Below the pieces are notes generated by a model. The model saw only the letters and a list, made by a program, of their open reading frames with translations. It had not been told where the DNA came from and did no database searches. The position numbers and the translations under genes were made by a program. From contig SMOI01000052.1 in the NCBI GenBank assembly GCA_008000375.1, forward strand, positions 81,489 to 141,643: a stretch of DNA of 60,155 bases, given 5' to 3'. Numbering within the stretch: the first letter of the stretch is position 1; every line of letters begins with the position of its first letter. The stretch is from Poteriospumella lacustris (Eukaryota > Sar > Chrysophyceae > Chromulinales > Dinobryaceae). This document shows positions 1 through 12,305 of the stretch, in pieces.

Positions 1-3000
1 ATGAGTTTGGTCGGTGACTTTGGCATCTTCCGTCGGTTCACGTCGCTGGGGCAGTTCTCGTACGAGTTGCCGGACGTCGATCGCCAAATCACGCACTACA
101 TCGAAGAAGCACGGAGTATTCTTCCCCATTTGTTGACCGTGCCCTTGCCCACGGACATTACGTTGCTGCAAGAATCGGTGTATTCGATTGGCGCCGAAAC
201 GGTCGCCCGTCGGGCCGCGGACGATGTGATGTACATTTTCCGGGAATACGGGTTGCCGTTGCTGCGATCCCGGTTTTCCCTGCAGAACATTCAAGAGGCG
301 TTTGAAGATGCCCTGTACGCCCTCAACAACACGGATCACATGGATCACCAAATCGTGTCCAACAATACCGAATTGGAGAAAGCCATTCGGAAAGTCTCGT
401 TGGACATTGAAAACGTGCAAAAGGAACTCACCCTCGTCGACAAGAACTTCGAACGCAGCGTGCCCTACGAACAAGAGATGTTCCTCCGGGAAGATCAACG
501 GTCGCATGGCTTACGCATGCGTTCGTTTGAAAGAACCGTCGACGATTGTTTGCACGAGCATCGCCATGCCATCGCCAGTTATTCGTTGACGGAATGGCAA
601 GCGTTTAGCTCCCGTTTCTTGTCGAAGCCGTTCCCCAAACCGTTCATTGAAATCATGCGGGCGTTGATGGTCGTCATCAATTTCACGCCCAAGTTGGCCA
701 AGGGGGAGAAAACGAACGCCAGCGTCGCCAAGATGGACGACGACATGGTGGCGAAGTACAGCAACCAGTTGTTGATGAAATACCTCGACTTCAGCAACAA
801 CTTGGCCAATTTGAACCCGTTGAACTTGTCGGGCACCCAACTGCACGCGATTCGCATCATGAACACCCTGTTGAACTCGACCTACGCGGACTATTTGAAC
901 GTGGAGACGTACAATGTGGCCGAACGGTTGGATTTCTATCGTCAATACATCACGTTGCCCATTTCGGAGGTGCCCGTCTTCGATACGTTGCGGTGCTTCT
1001 TGGTCACGTTGGAATTGGCCGCCTCGAGTGGCGAGTATACGCAACAGAAGTACAAACCGGCGATGGAAGCCTTGGACGCGACCATTCATCACATGTGGCG
1101 CTTGAACGAACGGGAACGTGGATTGATTGCGTCGGATTGGAAGAAGCAAATCGATCGCTGCATGGAGCATTTGGAGGTGCTCGACGTGACGTTGGCCAAC
1201 AACCGATCGAAACTGGCGACGTTGGAGAAGAATCGTATCCGTCAAAGTGAATTGTTGCAGGCGTTGTCGCAGGCGTCGATCTATTTGCACCGCGAATTGG
1301 CCAGTTTGCAGACGGTGTTGAAGCACTTCGTGGTGGATGTCTGCATCGCCGTCACGATCTTACACCGCGTGGGCTGGTTTCCGGATCATGTGCGTCAAGA
1401 ATGTGCCGATTTGTTGCGGAAAAACTTGGCGACGTATCGTATTCAATGCCCCGAGACGCCGTTTGTGGTGGGCAACCTGTTGGATCGATGGCAAATACGG
1501 AAATGGTGCAGCTTCGATGAAGCGAGTGGCTTGCCGAAGGACATTCCCTGTATCAATTCGATGTCGTTGTTGCACCTCGCCCCGCATCACGTGCTCGTCA
1601 TTGATCCCGACGCCTGTGCGGCCGCGACGATTGCGCAGGCGGCGCCCGATCACTACGACGTGTTTACGGTGCCCGGGCAGAAGTTTACCCTGCAGCAGTT
1701 CGAGAATTGGGTGAGTAGTTTGGTGGATACGACGTTGGCCTCGGCGTCTGCTGCTGCGGCTGCTACAGCCACCGCCAACGGAGCGTCGTCTGCGTCGTCA
1801 TCGGCGTCGTCATCGGCAGCGGCGGAAAGTGCAGCAGAGTCGGGTGCGGCCAATGGCGCGGCGAGTGGTGGCAGTAGCAATAGCAGTGAACGCGGCATGT
1901 TTTTGGTGATCAACGACGTCCAAGCGGGCGTTTCTGACGATTTGCTGTGCTTTTTGGGTGCGAGAATGGTCTACCCCGTGCGTGCCAGTGACGTGGACGA
2001 CGGCACCGGCGACGGCGACGGGGCGACGACCGGTGAGACGGGTGCGGTGACCGATGCGGCGGTAGTCGCCGCTGGAGGTGAGGACGACAAGGCGGGGGCC
2101 TCTGTCGTGGGCAGTAGAGCCGCTTCCCCGCGGTTGTCTACCGTCCCCGTGAGCGCTGCTAGATCGCGAACGGCGGCTGCCGTCGTCACTGCCGGTCGAG
2201 CGTTAACGACGACCACTACCAACGCCACCACCTCCACGACAGCGACCGCCGCTCTCTCGGCGCTCACCCACGACGATCACACGTCGTCTGCCCTTGACGC
2301 ACGCGCCGCAGGGTACTGGGAGTTGTCGTTGGATGCCGCGGACATCCTCGATGCCAAACACCCCTTGTACCACAAGCGGTCGCGTATCCGCATCCCCAAA
2401 CGATTGAAAGTGGTGTTGGTCTCTTCGAAACCGCCGGTATTGACCGCGACGGGCACCAGTTTCCCCCTGCCGTTGTCGTGTATGGAGCATATGACGGTCC
2501 TGTACTGGTCGATATCGTTGCAACCGACGTTTTACATCGACCCGAAGCCGTTGCAATCGGCGTTGGAGAAGACGATGGCGTCTGATCACACGGTGAACGA
2601 GAAGCTCGGGGCCCGGTTGACGCGTTTCCTGTCACCGGGCTTCAACGAACGATTGGTCAACCGCAATTTCACGTTGACGGAGCATACCCAGGTCCTCATG
2701 GGCTTGGAGGCACGGATCCATCGCGCCGTCTTCCGCTGGATGCAAGAGGAGAACGCGCTGTTGAATCAAAACGTGACCATCGATGGACTGATCAATCAAC
2801 AGACCGTGTCGTTGAGTATCCTCTCCTCGGAGGACGTCGTCGACGCGTTGTTGAAGTCCAACGGCGTCCGCGAGAGCTACCAGCTGTCGTTGGAGGCGGA
2901 GACGTCGTTGTTGCGGGAACAGGTGGCGTATTTGTCGTGTTTCACGAGTGTCTTTGGCATGAGCACCGACTTCGTGCGCATGTGCACGAAGCTGTTGCCC

Positions 3001-4779
3001 GCCGAGGCTTTCGTGCCGTACGCATTCACGGTCCCGGCGTTGATCACCAATTTCTTACCCTCGGCGATGAAGAACATGCTGCAGGGACGCACCGCGACCC
3101 AAGTGCCGACGTCGTTGTTTCGCGCGTACAAGGTCTGGACGGCGGTTGTGAGTATCCAACGTCAATTCCGTCGTTGGCAGCGACGGGTACGTGAGACTCC
3201 GGGTTACTACGACGAGGCGGAGGCGAAGAAAGCACGTGCGGCAGACCCACGGTTGATGGTCATATCGAATGTGCTCACGCCTACGACGCCCGCGACGGCT
3301 ACCGCATCGTCTGCTGCGGATGCCAGTCTGGGCATGATGAGTCCCTTTACCGCGGGGGCTGCGACGACGAAGACGCCGACGACCAACGAAGAGGGTCTCC
3401 GTACGACGGGTTTCTTGCCGTCGGCGCGTTGGAAGGCCCAACAGGTGATGAACTACAAACTGTTGCCGATGCGCTCGTTCTTCGTCCGCGAAATGGTGCG
3501 GTATGTGCAACAGGCGATACGACCCGGCATGGAAGAATTGGTGAAGTGGATCATGTTGCTGGCGACGTGGGCCCAGACGGAAGACGTCCCGGCGCATGAG
3601 GTGCGCGGGTTGTTCTATTTGCTGCTGGAGAGCGAACGGTACCAGGGCCGGCGGTTCTGTTATTTCTATCCGTTGCGCTCGGTGTCCGACGACGCGGTCT
3701 TGGCGGCCCTGCAGCAGCAACAGCAGCAACAGCAGCAGTTGTCACGGTCACGGGCCGCATCGTACGACGACAGCCACGGCGGCAGTGGCGGTGGTGGTGG
3801 CATGATGGCTGCTCCTCCGTTGCAGCGACAGAGCAGTGGATCACGCCATCGATTGCGATCGTTGTCCCGCGAGGACAGCACCGGTGGCGGTGGCGGCGGT
3901 GGTCGTTCTCGGGCGGGGAGTAGCTCGGAGAGTGTCGATGGTGCCGCCGGTGCGCGGGGTGCCTCGCCGAAGATGGTCGATTTCGAAGCGGGCGACTTCA
4001 TCGACGAGTTGCCCAACACCGTCGGCATTGCCGATCGGGTCACCGCCTTCCGCAGCAATCACCAGCAGCAGCAGCATCCACCGGGTGCGACGATGGGCTA
4101 TTACGGCCAGCACCACAAGAGCATGATCATCATCGAATCGAAACGCCGCCAATCGAGTCGCAAGTTGACGCTGCACGAACGACGCACGTTCCGCAAATAC
4201 GAAGAGATCTTGGACATCGGCCCCGGTGTGCCCGATGGCTTGTGGATCAACAAACGCTCGACGAAATGGACCGTGTTGCCGGCGCGCGGGGGAGAGGCCG
4301 AAGCGCAATTTCGGAATCAGTTTTTGATTGCGCAAGCGTTTGACGTGGGCATGTACGTCTACAACGACGACGTCTTGATGCTGCAGGAGAAGAACAAGCT
4401 GCTGCTGCTGCGGCAGGCGGCCTTGGGGGCCAATGGGATGGGTGGCAGTGGGTATTTCGACCCCATCGGCGGTGGTGGCAGCGGTGGTGGCAGCGGTGGT
4501 GGCGGTGGCGGTAGCGGTGGTAGTGGCGCTATGGGCTCGGCGGCCATTGGTTCGGTGAGCAGCGGGGACGTCTTCGAGGTCGAATGGCTGAAGGTCAAGG
4601 GCATTCGCGCCTTTGCGACGATGAATCAACAGGTGCTGAGCGGTCTGGGGGCGACGGCGAAGACGATGGAGGACGTGAACTCCTCGCGGCAGAGTGTCGC
4701 CTTTGGCGGTGGCGGTGTTGGCACTCGGCAGCCGTCGCGCATGTGGCGGAAAACGAGCCATTTCCACGGCAAAGGAGGC

Positions 4780-4812
<33 letters not shown>

Positions 4813-7800
4813 GGTGGTGGTGGCAGTGGGGGCACGCGTCCGTCGGCGTTGATGAGTGGCCGGCAGTCGCGAATCGTGGGCGTCCGCAAGGTCAGTGGCA
4901 TGTCGCCACCGCCAGCGCAGACCCACCTCCACCACCACCGCTCCTCGTCCTCGTCCCCGACCACGGTTCGTGTGTCGATGAGAGAACGCAAACACACGCT
5001 GCTGTCGCTCTCCAACCCCGCGCACGGTCGTCCAGCGAACACAGCAACGACGACGGCGGCGGCGTCGGCTCCGTCCCCGAAGACACCGTCGACGACCGCG
5101 GCGGGTCGTACGCCGTCGACGGCGGCGTCCACCGCTGCAGCAGGAGGCGGTGCGAACGCTGCGACGCCTTCGACGTCGTCGATGGCGATGCTGGCGCGTC
5201 GACCCAGCTCACGCGCCTCGGCGATGCTCAGTGAGCTCACGGGCGCGTCGATGGCGCCATCGACCGGTAGCGGCAGCGGCAGCGGCAGCGGCAGCGGCAG
5301 CGGCAGCGGTGGCGATCCGTCGGCGTCGTTCTCAGCCGCTACCGCCGTCGGTGGCGGTGGGGGTGGCGACATTCGACACATCCTCCTGGCGCGGCGCATC
5401 TCGGCGCGTACGACGAAGCTGGTGCGATCGAACACGGGCACCTTCCACCAGCGTCGCCTGTCGTCGCAGGTGTCCTCCGCCGCGGCGGGGGCATCGCGAA
5501 CGCCATCGTCGGGCTCGTTGATGATGCAGCGGATCGCTCAGGCCGCGTCGAATTATCGACAGCGCCAGGCGAGCATCGCCGAAGACGGCGAGGAAGACAC
5601 CACCGCTGCCCCCAACGGCAGCAGTGGCAGCAGTGGCAGCGGCAGCGGCGGTGGGAACACGCGTCAGACGCTCACCGCCGCCGCCGCCGCGCCGACGGCT
5701 CCTCCCTCGTCGATCGCGGTCGCAGGCGACGGCGATTTCACCGAACTGATCGACGACGAACGCGCGTACATGAACCTGCTGATGCTGGAGACGCACCCGA
5801 TGTTCGCGCGGGTCTTCCGCGGCATCACCGCGGGCATCGCGAAGAACCTCGGCGACTTCGTCGAGTGGAAAGAGAACCTGCGGGCCCTGGCCGGCGGGAT
5901 GGACGCGCGACGGCTGTCGGATACGGAGCTGTGGCAGTTGATTCAATTGATTCAGCCCCCGCGATGCCTCTTGGAAGACCGGGGCACCGGCAACGGCAGC
6001 GGTGGGAACGGTGGCGGTCACGGCGTGGGCAGTGGCAGCGCCGGTGGCGGCGGCGGCGGCAGCGGCGGCGGCCTTTCTCAGCATCATCATCACGCGACGG
6101 AAGACGGTCTCTGGGCGCAGGGCTACGAGTTGACGGTGCTGCAGTCGTTGCTGTTGGTGGAGGCCCTGTGGCCGGGGACGTCGGTGTGGATGATGCACGT
6201 GGTGACGGTGGCGATCGCGAAGTACGTCGGACGCGACGGACACATCGTGCTGCACCCGGACGAGGTCTTCGTCGAAGAAGACGACGACGACGTCGACGAC
6301 GTCGAGGAGGGCGACGAGGACGAGGAGAACGACGGCTTCGACGAAGAGAACGAGGAGGAGGACGACGACGATGAGAACGCTGACGACGGGCAGCAGCAGC
6401 GGCGGCAGCGACAGTTGCTCGATCACGACTCGACACCGATCGCGGAAGAAGAAACCGCCGGCGACGGTGACGGCGACGGCAACGGCGACGGAGAGCACGC
6501 CACCGCGAAAACGATGCACGCCGTGCCCAGTGCGAAGAAGCTCGCGACTCAGCGCGCGATGGACGTCACCGACGAGGACGGCGGGCGCGAGGCGCAGGAC
6601 GCCTTTCCGGTGTCCTCGTCCGCGCGGCTCTTGCACCCGCATCCGCCACCGTCGCATCCCACCGCCCCCGCCGCCGCCCCGAGCTCCGCGTCTACGGCGT
6701 CTGCTGCTGCTGGTAGCGCAGCCTCCTCGTCGTCCTCCTCCTCGTCGTCGGCGTTCACCAACGCCGCCCGCCACGTGCACATCAAGAAACCGGTCCCCGC
6801 GACGTCCCCCGCCGCGTCGGCGTCGGCGTCGTCCTCGGCGGCCGTGCGCTCGACGTTTATGAAGTCGCTGGACCACTACACCGCCGAGTTGCGGTCGTTT
6901 GTCCAAGAAAACGTGCCACTGATCAACGCCTGGTGGCAGTGGGAGGCGCTGCTGTCGGGTCGCAAGGCCGTGACCCCGCCCGCGTTGTCCGAGGACGTGT
7001 ACCCCCCGCAGCAACAGCGCTACGCGATCACCCAACGCGATTTCGCGGCCTGGGAAGTGGTCCTGGGCGACGTGCTCGTGGAGTACACCGCGGTGGACAA
7101 GTTCGTCTTCATGAAAGAGCTGCGCGACACGATGCTGGGCGAGCAGACGACGTACTTCCTCGTGCCCTCGCGCTTCGGCTGCCAGGGCGCCATCTTCTCG
7201 CAGCGGGCACGCGACTTCGCGCTGCAGGCCGGCAAGCACATGCCCATTCTCTTCTGCCAGACGGCGTCGAGTACGTTGACGACGGCGGCGGCGGTGTCGA
7301 TGGTGAGCGGTGGCGGTGGCAGCGGTGGCAGCGGTGGCGGTGGCAGCGGTGGTATCGGTGGCGGCGTCGGTGGCGGCGTCGGTGGTGGCGGCGGCGGAGG
7401 CAGCGGCGGTGGATGGAGCGGCGGCAGTTCCGCGGTGATGCTGTCGAACGGGATGGACGGGCTCGAGAAGAAGCTGCTGCGCCACAACCTGCTCGATCTG
7501 ATGCGGCACATGCGGTCGAGTCTGTCGGCGGCGACGTCGAACCGGAAGGCGATTTGCGAGTCGATCGACCTGCACGCGACGGAGGGCAACGCGCTGCTGT
7601 ACAGCGTCCTGTCGTCGGCGGCGTATCTGTCGACGACGTCGATGCTGTCGGCGATGAATGCAGCGAACGCGGCGACGGCGGGTGCCTCGGCGACCGCCGC
7701 TGGCGGCGCTGCAGCTGGTGGTAGCGGCGGCGGTGGTAGTAGCGCGGCTGGTAGCGGCAGTGGAGGCGGAACGGCGACGGTGCCGGGCGGTAGCAGCGCT

Positions 7801-10767
7801 GGTGGTGGTGCGGGCGCGACAGGCAACGCTGCAGTGGCTGGTGGCAGCGCGGGAGGCCACAGCGGCAGCAGCGGCGGCAGCAGCGCGGCATCGACGACGT
7901 CGCTGCCGTTCGCGTGGTCGATGACCGAAGGCCGCGTGATGCGCTACCACCGCAATCTGCTCGTGGGCAGTCTCGTGCTGCCGGCGTCCGCGTCGGCGTT
8001 GTCGGCGCTGCCGATGCCTCACAGCAGCGGCCACGGCGGCGGTAGTGGTAGCGGTAGCGGTAGCCAGTACGCGTCACCAGCACGCGGCAGTGGCGGCCAC
8101 GCGACGGTGTCGCCGCAGAAGACGACGACGACGACGGCGGCGGCGGCGGCGCTGACGATGGCGTCGCCGAGTCAGCAGCAGGTCGGCGGGACCTTCGCGT
8201 CGCCCTCGAAGCCCTTCGGCGGCTCTGCGGTGCTCTTTCCGGGCTCGCCACCGCTGCAGCCGCCGCATGGGCAGCACCCGTTGGCGTTGCATGCGCCCCA
8301 CGTGCTCGGTGGGGGCGCTGCAGCGGGCGGCGGTGGCGGCGGTGGCGGCGGAGGCGGCGGGGGTATCACCACGACGATGCAGCAGTACCAGGCGGCGTGG
8401 CAGCCGCTGCTGCACCACTGGCACGACCACTTCCCGCTCATCGCCTCGTCGCTGTGGATTCTGCCGCAGGCGCAGCACTTGTTGCCGGCCTATTTCGCCG
8501 ATCGTAGCGCGGCCAACGCCGGCGCCGCTGGCGACAACGACGACGGAAGCGGCAGCGGCAGCGGCAGTGGCAGCGGCAGTGGCAGCGGTTGGGTGGTGCC
8601 CTCGAGTCGCGACGCGCTGGTCGCGCCACCGGTCGCGATGGGCGAGTTGTCCTTCGCCTGGCTGCCGCGGTACTTCGCGCCGGACGTCGTCCGTCTCTTA
8701 TCGCCGGCCACGGCCGGCAGCGGCAGCACCGGCAGCAGCAGCGCCGCTGTCCCGTGGGCACGCGAAGACGTCCCGTCGCTGCCGGAATCCTGCGGCATTT
8801 TGTACGAGGAAATGGAGTCGACGGTGATCTGGATCATGATCTGTTCGCGGTCGATCGCGCAGACGAAGATCACGCCGGAGATCCGCAACCAGCTGCAGCA
8901 GATGAACAAGATCGAGATCCGCGTGACGGCGTGTCTCCTGGCGCTGTGGCAGGTGCTCTTGTACGTGCGGTGCCAAGAGAACGAAGCGAAGCAGCTGCCG
9001 GCGAATTGGTCGGGCTGTTTGAACGCGTTGAACCTGTGGCAGTTGTCGCGGCTGCTGCTGAAGACGCGCGACTTTTTGCAGACGAACTGGGCGCTGCACT
9101 GCCACCGCAGCGGCGGCAGCGGCGGTAGCGGCGGCGGCAGTAGCGGGCCGATGGTGTTCTCGATCGAGACGCTGATGCAGTCGACGGCGTTTCAGACGGG
9201 CGTGCGGCTGCTGTGCGAGTCGTTGTCGCGCATCGACTGCAACTTCTACCACAGCGCGCACTACATGGCACCCCCCGCGTCGGCGTCGGCGTCGGCGTCG
9301 TCGGCGTCAGCGTCGTCGGCGTCAGCGTCGTCGGCGTCAGCCACCGCCGCCTCGACTGCTGCTGCGGTGGCGGCGGCGGGGGCAGAGCCCGGAACGGCTG
9401 CACCGTCGACGACGACGGCGACGGCGACGGGTTCCGGCGCGGTCATCCTGCACAACCTGCGTCAAGAGATCGCCAAGTGGCAGAACAGCGTCACGTCGTA
9501 CGAGACGAAGCTGGCCAAGGCCACCGCCGCCGCCGCCGCAGCTGCGGCTGGTTCTACGTCGCCTGGACGTGTGTCGATGCGAACCGCCGGCGCAGACGAT
9601 GGCAGCAGCGGCGGCAGTGGTGGCGGGGTGCACAGCGTCCGCGCGCAGAAACAGTACAAAAAGGCCTGTCGGAAGCTCGTCGAGGCGAAGTACACGTTCG
9701 TCCAAGAGCTGTCGCACCTGGAACAGTTCTCGACGGGGTCGCCGCGTCGCATGTTGACCATGACGATGTCCTCGGCGAAGGCGGCCGCGTCGCTATCCTC
9801 GTCCGCGTCGTCGTCGTCGTCGTCCGCGTCGTCAGCTTCGTCAGCATCGGCGGCGGCGGCGGCGGCGGCGGCTCCGGCGGTGTCCACGTTCCAGGTGCAG
9901 CAAGCGCAGTTCATGAGCCGCGTCTATCGCTCGTTGGGCCGGTACCTCGCGGAGGTGATCGTGACGTTGCATCGCGCCGAGGCGGCGTATCAAGCGGCGG
10001 AGAGTCTGCAGCAGGTGACGCCCAGCGGCCGCCGTCGCAGTTTCTTCGCCAATAATGCGAGCGGCAGCAGCGGTCGCTTGAACACGGAGGCGGCGGCGGC
10101 GGCGAAGACCAAAGACGGCATGAGCAAGGTCGCCCTGTACGCCCTCGCCGCGCGCCGATCGTCGCAACGGATCAACATTTCGTCGATCGTGTCGGTGACC
10201 AGTTCGCTGGAGAAAGAATTGAAATGCGCGACGGCGGCGGCGGCGGTGGAGACGGCGGTGCGTGAGCCGCTGGCCCTCACCGAGACCGCCGCCGCCGCCG
10301 CCGCCACCACCACCACCACCGGCGCCGCAGCCGCGGCTGAGTACGCACCGCCGGAGGATATCCATGAGGGACTGGACGTGTTGTTTGGCGCGCTGCAGCC
10401 GCTGGACGTCGTGCGCTGCATGACGCAGTGGACGTTCGATGGGTCGTCGGTCGCGCGCTTCCGTCCGGCGCACAGTCGTGTGACGACGGCCGTGGCCGGC
10501 GGCGGAGGAGGTGGCAGTGGTGACGCCGCTGCTGCTGCTGCTGCGGGTGGTGGGGCCGCCGGGGAGGCGGGGGAGGCGAGCGCACTGATCGAAGAGGCGC
10601 TGCTGATGGACAACCCCCACGGCGTCAAGGTCGATCGACAGAAGATCGTACAGGGCTTGCGACGTCTCTCCCACGCGGTGTTGAAGGGCGAAATCAAGTT
10701 GACGATGCCCACCGCGGCGGCGAGTGCGACAAGTGGTGCGGGGGCGAAACGGCCCCTGCGCAAATGA
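1..10767 (+). CDS. Giant dynein-heavy-chain-like protein (C-terminal half), low-complexity rich
   Basis: One uninterrupted frame of 3588 codons. Its order of blocks fits the C-terminal half of a dynein heavy chain: a coiled coil (about residues 120-200), a helical block resembling the microtubule-binding tip (about 203-345), a return coiled coil (about 368-440), then an AAA5-like region with WCSFDEASGLPKD followed by VLVIDPD, where dyneins have a WxxxGLPxD block and LMIDP. An IQ-like motif (SIQRQFRRWQRR) lies near 1050. AAA6-like pieces (WKENLRAL near 1956, LLLVEALWPG near 2050) and a C-terminal-like helix block (near 2973) are separated by runs of Gly, Ser, Ala, Gln, His and acidic residues. 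No Walker A is visible, so an active motor is unlikely from this part alone. The ATG is the first base of the window, so the frame may continue upstream. The dynein assignment is by pattern and rests on scattered matches; another coiled-coil giant is possible. Confidence 0.5.
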
Positions 10768-11076
10768 AGGCGAAACGGAGCCTGCACATTGGACGATAGA
10801 AAGAGACGAAGAAGAACGAGAAGAACGAGAAGAACGAGAAGAACGAGAAGAACAAACAAGACAGAGACAGAGACACAGACAGACACAGACACAGACTCTC
10901 GTTTGTGTTGTATGAAATTGATTTAATTAATTACACATCGTTTAAGCCGCCCTTCCAGTTTGTTTTATATAGATTGATATACATATACATATGCGCACGG
11001 CGCAGGAGCACGTCGTATTGAATCAAGCACAGACGGTGGGTGGAAGAAAGGCGACCCAGTCGAAGCGGGCGGTCCG
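10768..11076. other. Intergenic, convergent 3' ends
   Basis: Simple repeats as described, then AT-rich sequence around 10915-10990 containing TTAATTAATTA and TATATACATATACAT. The AT-rich stretch probably holds the poly(A) regions of the two converging genes. I see no gene. Confidence 0.6.
10811..10856. repeat. 9-bp tandem repeat (GAAGAACGA)n
   Basis: About five copies of a purine-rich 9-bp unit, followed by CAGACA-type simple sequence to about 10895. It lies just after the stop codon of the giant gene, in its probable 3' UTR. Confidence 0.8.
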
Positions 11077-11841
11077 CTACGACCAAAACGGGTCGGTCTC
11101 ATCGCGTCTCGCCATGCCCGCTTCGTTGCCTTCTGTCTCTTCGACGTAGTCGCCGACAATGTCACTGATGTGCTCATTGCTGTCGTCGTGGTCGCGGTCG
11201 TTGTCGTCCTCGCCGAAGGTCGTTGACGCGGGGGCCCCTGTGGCGGGGGGTACCAAGTGGTCGATCGGGTACACGTCGCCGTCCTTCCACCGTTGTTCCA
11301 GCTTGTAAAACGCCCGTGTAGGAGGTGTCATGATGTGCACTAAGATGTCGCTGTAGTCGAGGACCATCCATCCACTGGTGGCCACTCCGTCTTTGACGTA
11401 GGGCGTCTCTTGAAACGACGCCGCGAGACGTTCTTCGATGGACGCGGCGATGGCCTGTAGCTGCGCCTTGGAGTTACCTTCCATGATGATCATAAACTGA
11501 GCCACTTCGGTCCATTCGGCGATCCGAAGGACGATGATGTTGCCAGCTTTGCGGTCAATGGCGGCGTTGACGATGCTTTCGACTTTGGGGATCAACGGGT
11601 CCCGACGGATACTCTCGATAGCTGCGTTGCGCTCTCGTTTATGAACCATTTGTTGTAAGACGCCGGTGAATTTGCGTTGGAATTTGTTGGTGGTGCGTGG
11701 TGCCCCTTGGCGATCGAAGGACATCGCCAGTCGTGACCATGTGGCGGCCGTCGACGAAGGGAGGGCAGTAGTCGCTGTCCTGCTGGTAAACGACACTACC
11801 ACTTGCAAGCCAAGGGCCAGTAAAAGCAATAGTACTCTCAT
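11077..11841 (-). CDS. RsfS/Iojap-family ribosomal silencing factor, predicted plastid-targeted
   Basis: 254 codons from an ATG at 11841. The N-terminus is a strong signal peptide (MRVLLLLLALGLQVVVS) followed by FTSRTATTALPSS, a Phe-led, Ser/Thr-rich transit peptide of the kind used by complex plastids. The mature region matches RsfS: KAGNIIVLRIAEWTEVAQF, then GWMVLDYSDILVHI and RAFYKLEQRWKDGD, corresponding to the W..lDYgDvvVHif...R.fY.LE.lW signature. Family members bind ribosomal protein uL14 and block subunit joining, so the likely substrate is the plastid 70S ribosome. An acidic tail (EDDNDRDHDDSNE) is extra. Divergent from the PhoD-like gene with about 460 bp between starts. Confidence 0.85.
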   Translation of the reverse strand: MRVLLLLLALGLQVVVSFTSRTATTALPSSTAATWSRLAMSFDRQGAPRTTNKFQRKFTGVLQQMVHKRERNAAIESIRRDPLIPKVESIVNAAIDRKAGNIIVLRIAEWTEVAQFMIIMEGNSKAQLQAIAASIEERLAASFQETPYVKDGVATSGWMVLDYSDILVHIMTPPTRAFYKLEQRWKDGDVYPIDHLVPPATGAPASTTFGEDDNDRDHDDSNEHISDIVGDYVEETEGNEAGMARRDETDPFWS

Positions 11842-12305
11842 TTGGATGCACGTATATGGGATGGAGGAGCTGGAACAACACCAAACAGAAAAGGTTCAGG
11901 GTCTTCAACGGTACAACAACGTCGTCACCACGTCAATCGCCAACACTGCGATTCAACTCCAATACAAACCAGTTACCCTTGATATACTATATGTACTCTT
12001 GCGGCCCTTCTCATCATCGTTGATTGCGTGCATGCATGCATGACGTGATTTGCATGCATCGTTTGCCATCGTTTGTATCGGTCGATCGATGGCGACGAGC
12101 CGATGAAGGTTGGCATGACGACGAGCTCCCTCACGCCCATCGGCGACAACTGGCGAACCGAACGCGTAAACAGCGACCGTGACGAGCAACAACTGGCAAG
12201 CGCACTGCGTTAATAACGCTAACACCCTATATTAGAGGGGCATAGCTGTCGCTGCGCTGAATTATAAGTTCTTTGGAAGCGGTCTCGACGGCTTTGTGGA
12301 TCACC
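11842..12305. other. Divergent intergenic region (RsfS / PhoD-like)
   Basis: Presumed shared promoter region. It contains TGCATGCATGCATGA-type alternating sequence near 12030-12050 and ACACCCTATATTAGAGG near 12223-12238. No coding region is supported. Confidence 0.4.

Noticed and set aside
5332-8034. Open frames of hundreds of codons on the minus strand inside the giant gene (for example 900 codons)
   Set aside because: They are Arg/Pro/Ala-rich shadows of GC-rich simple repeats coding on the plus strand, with no domain pattern.
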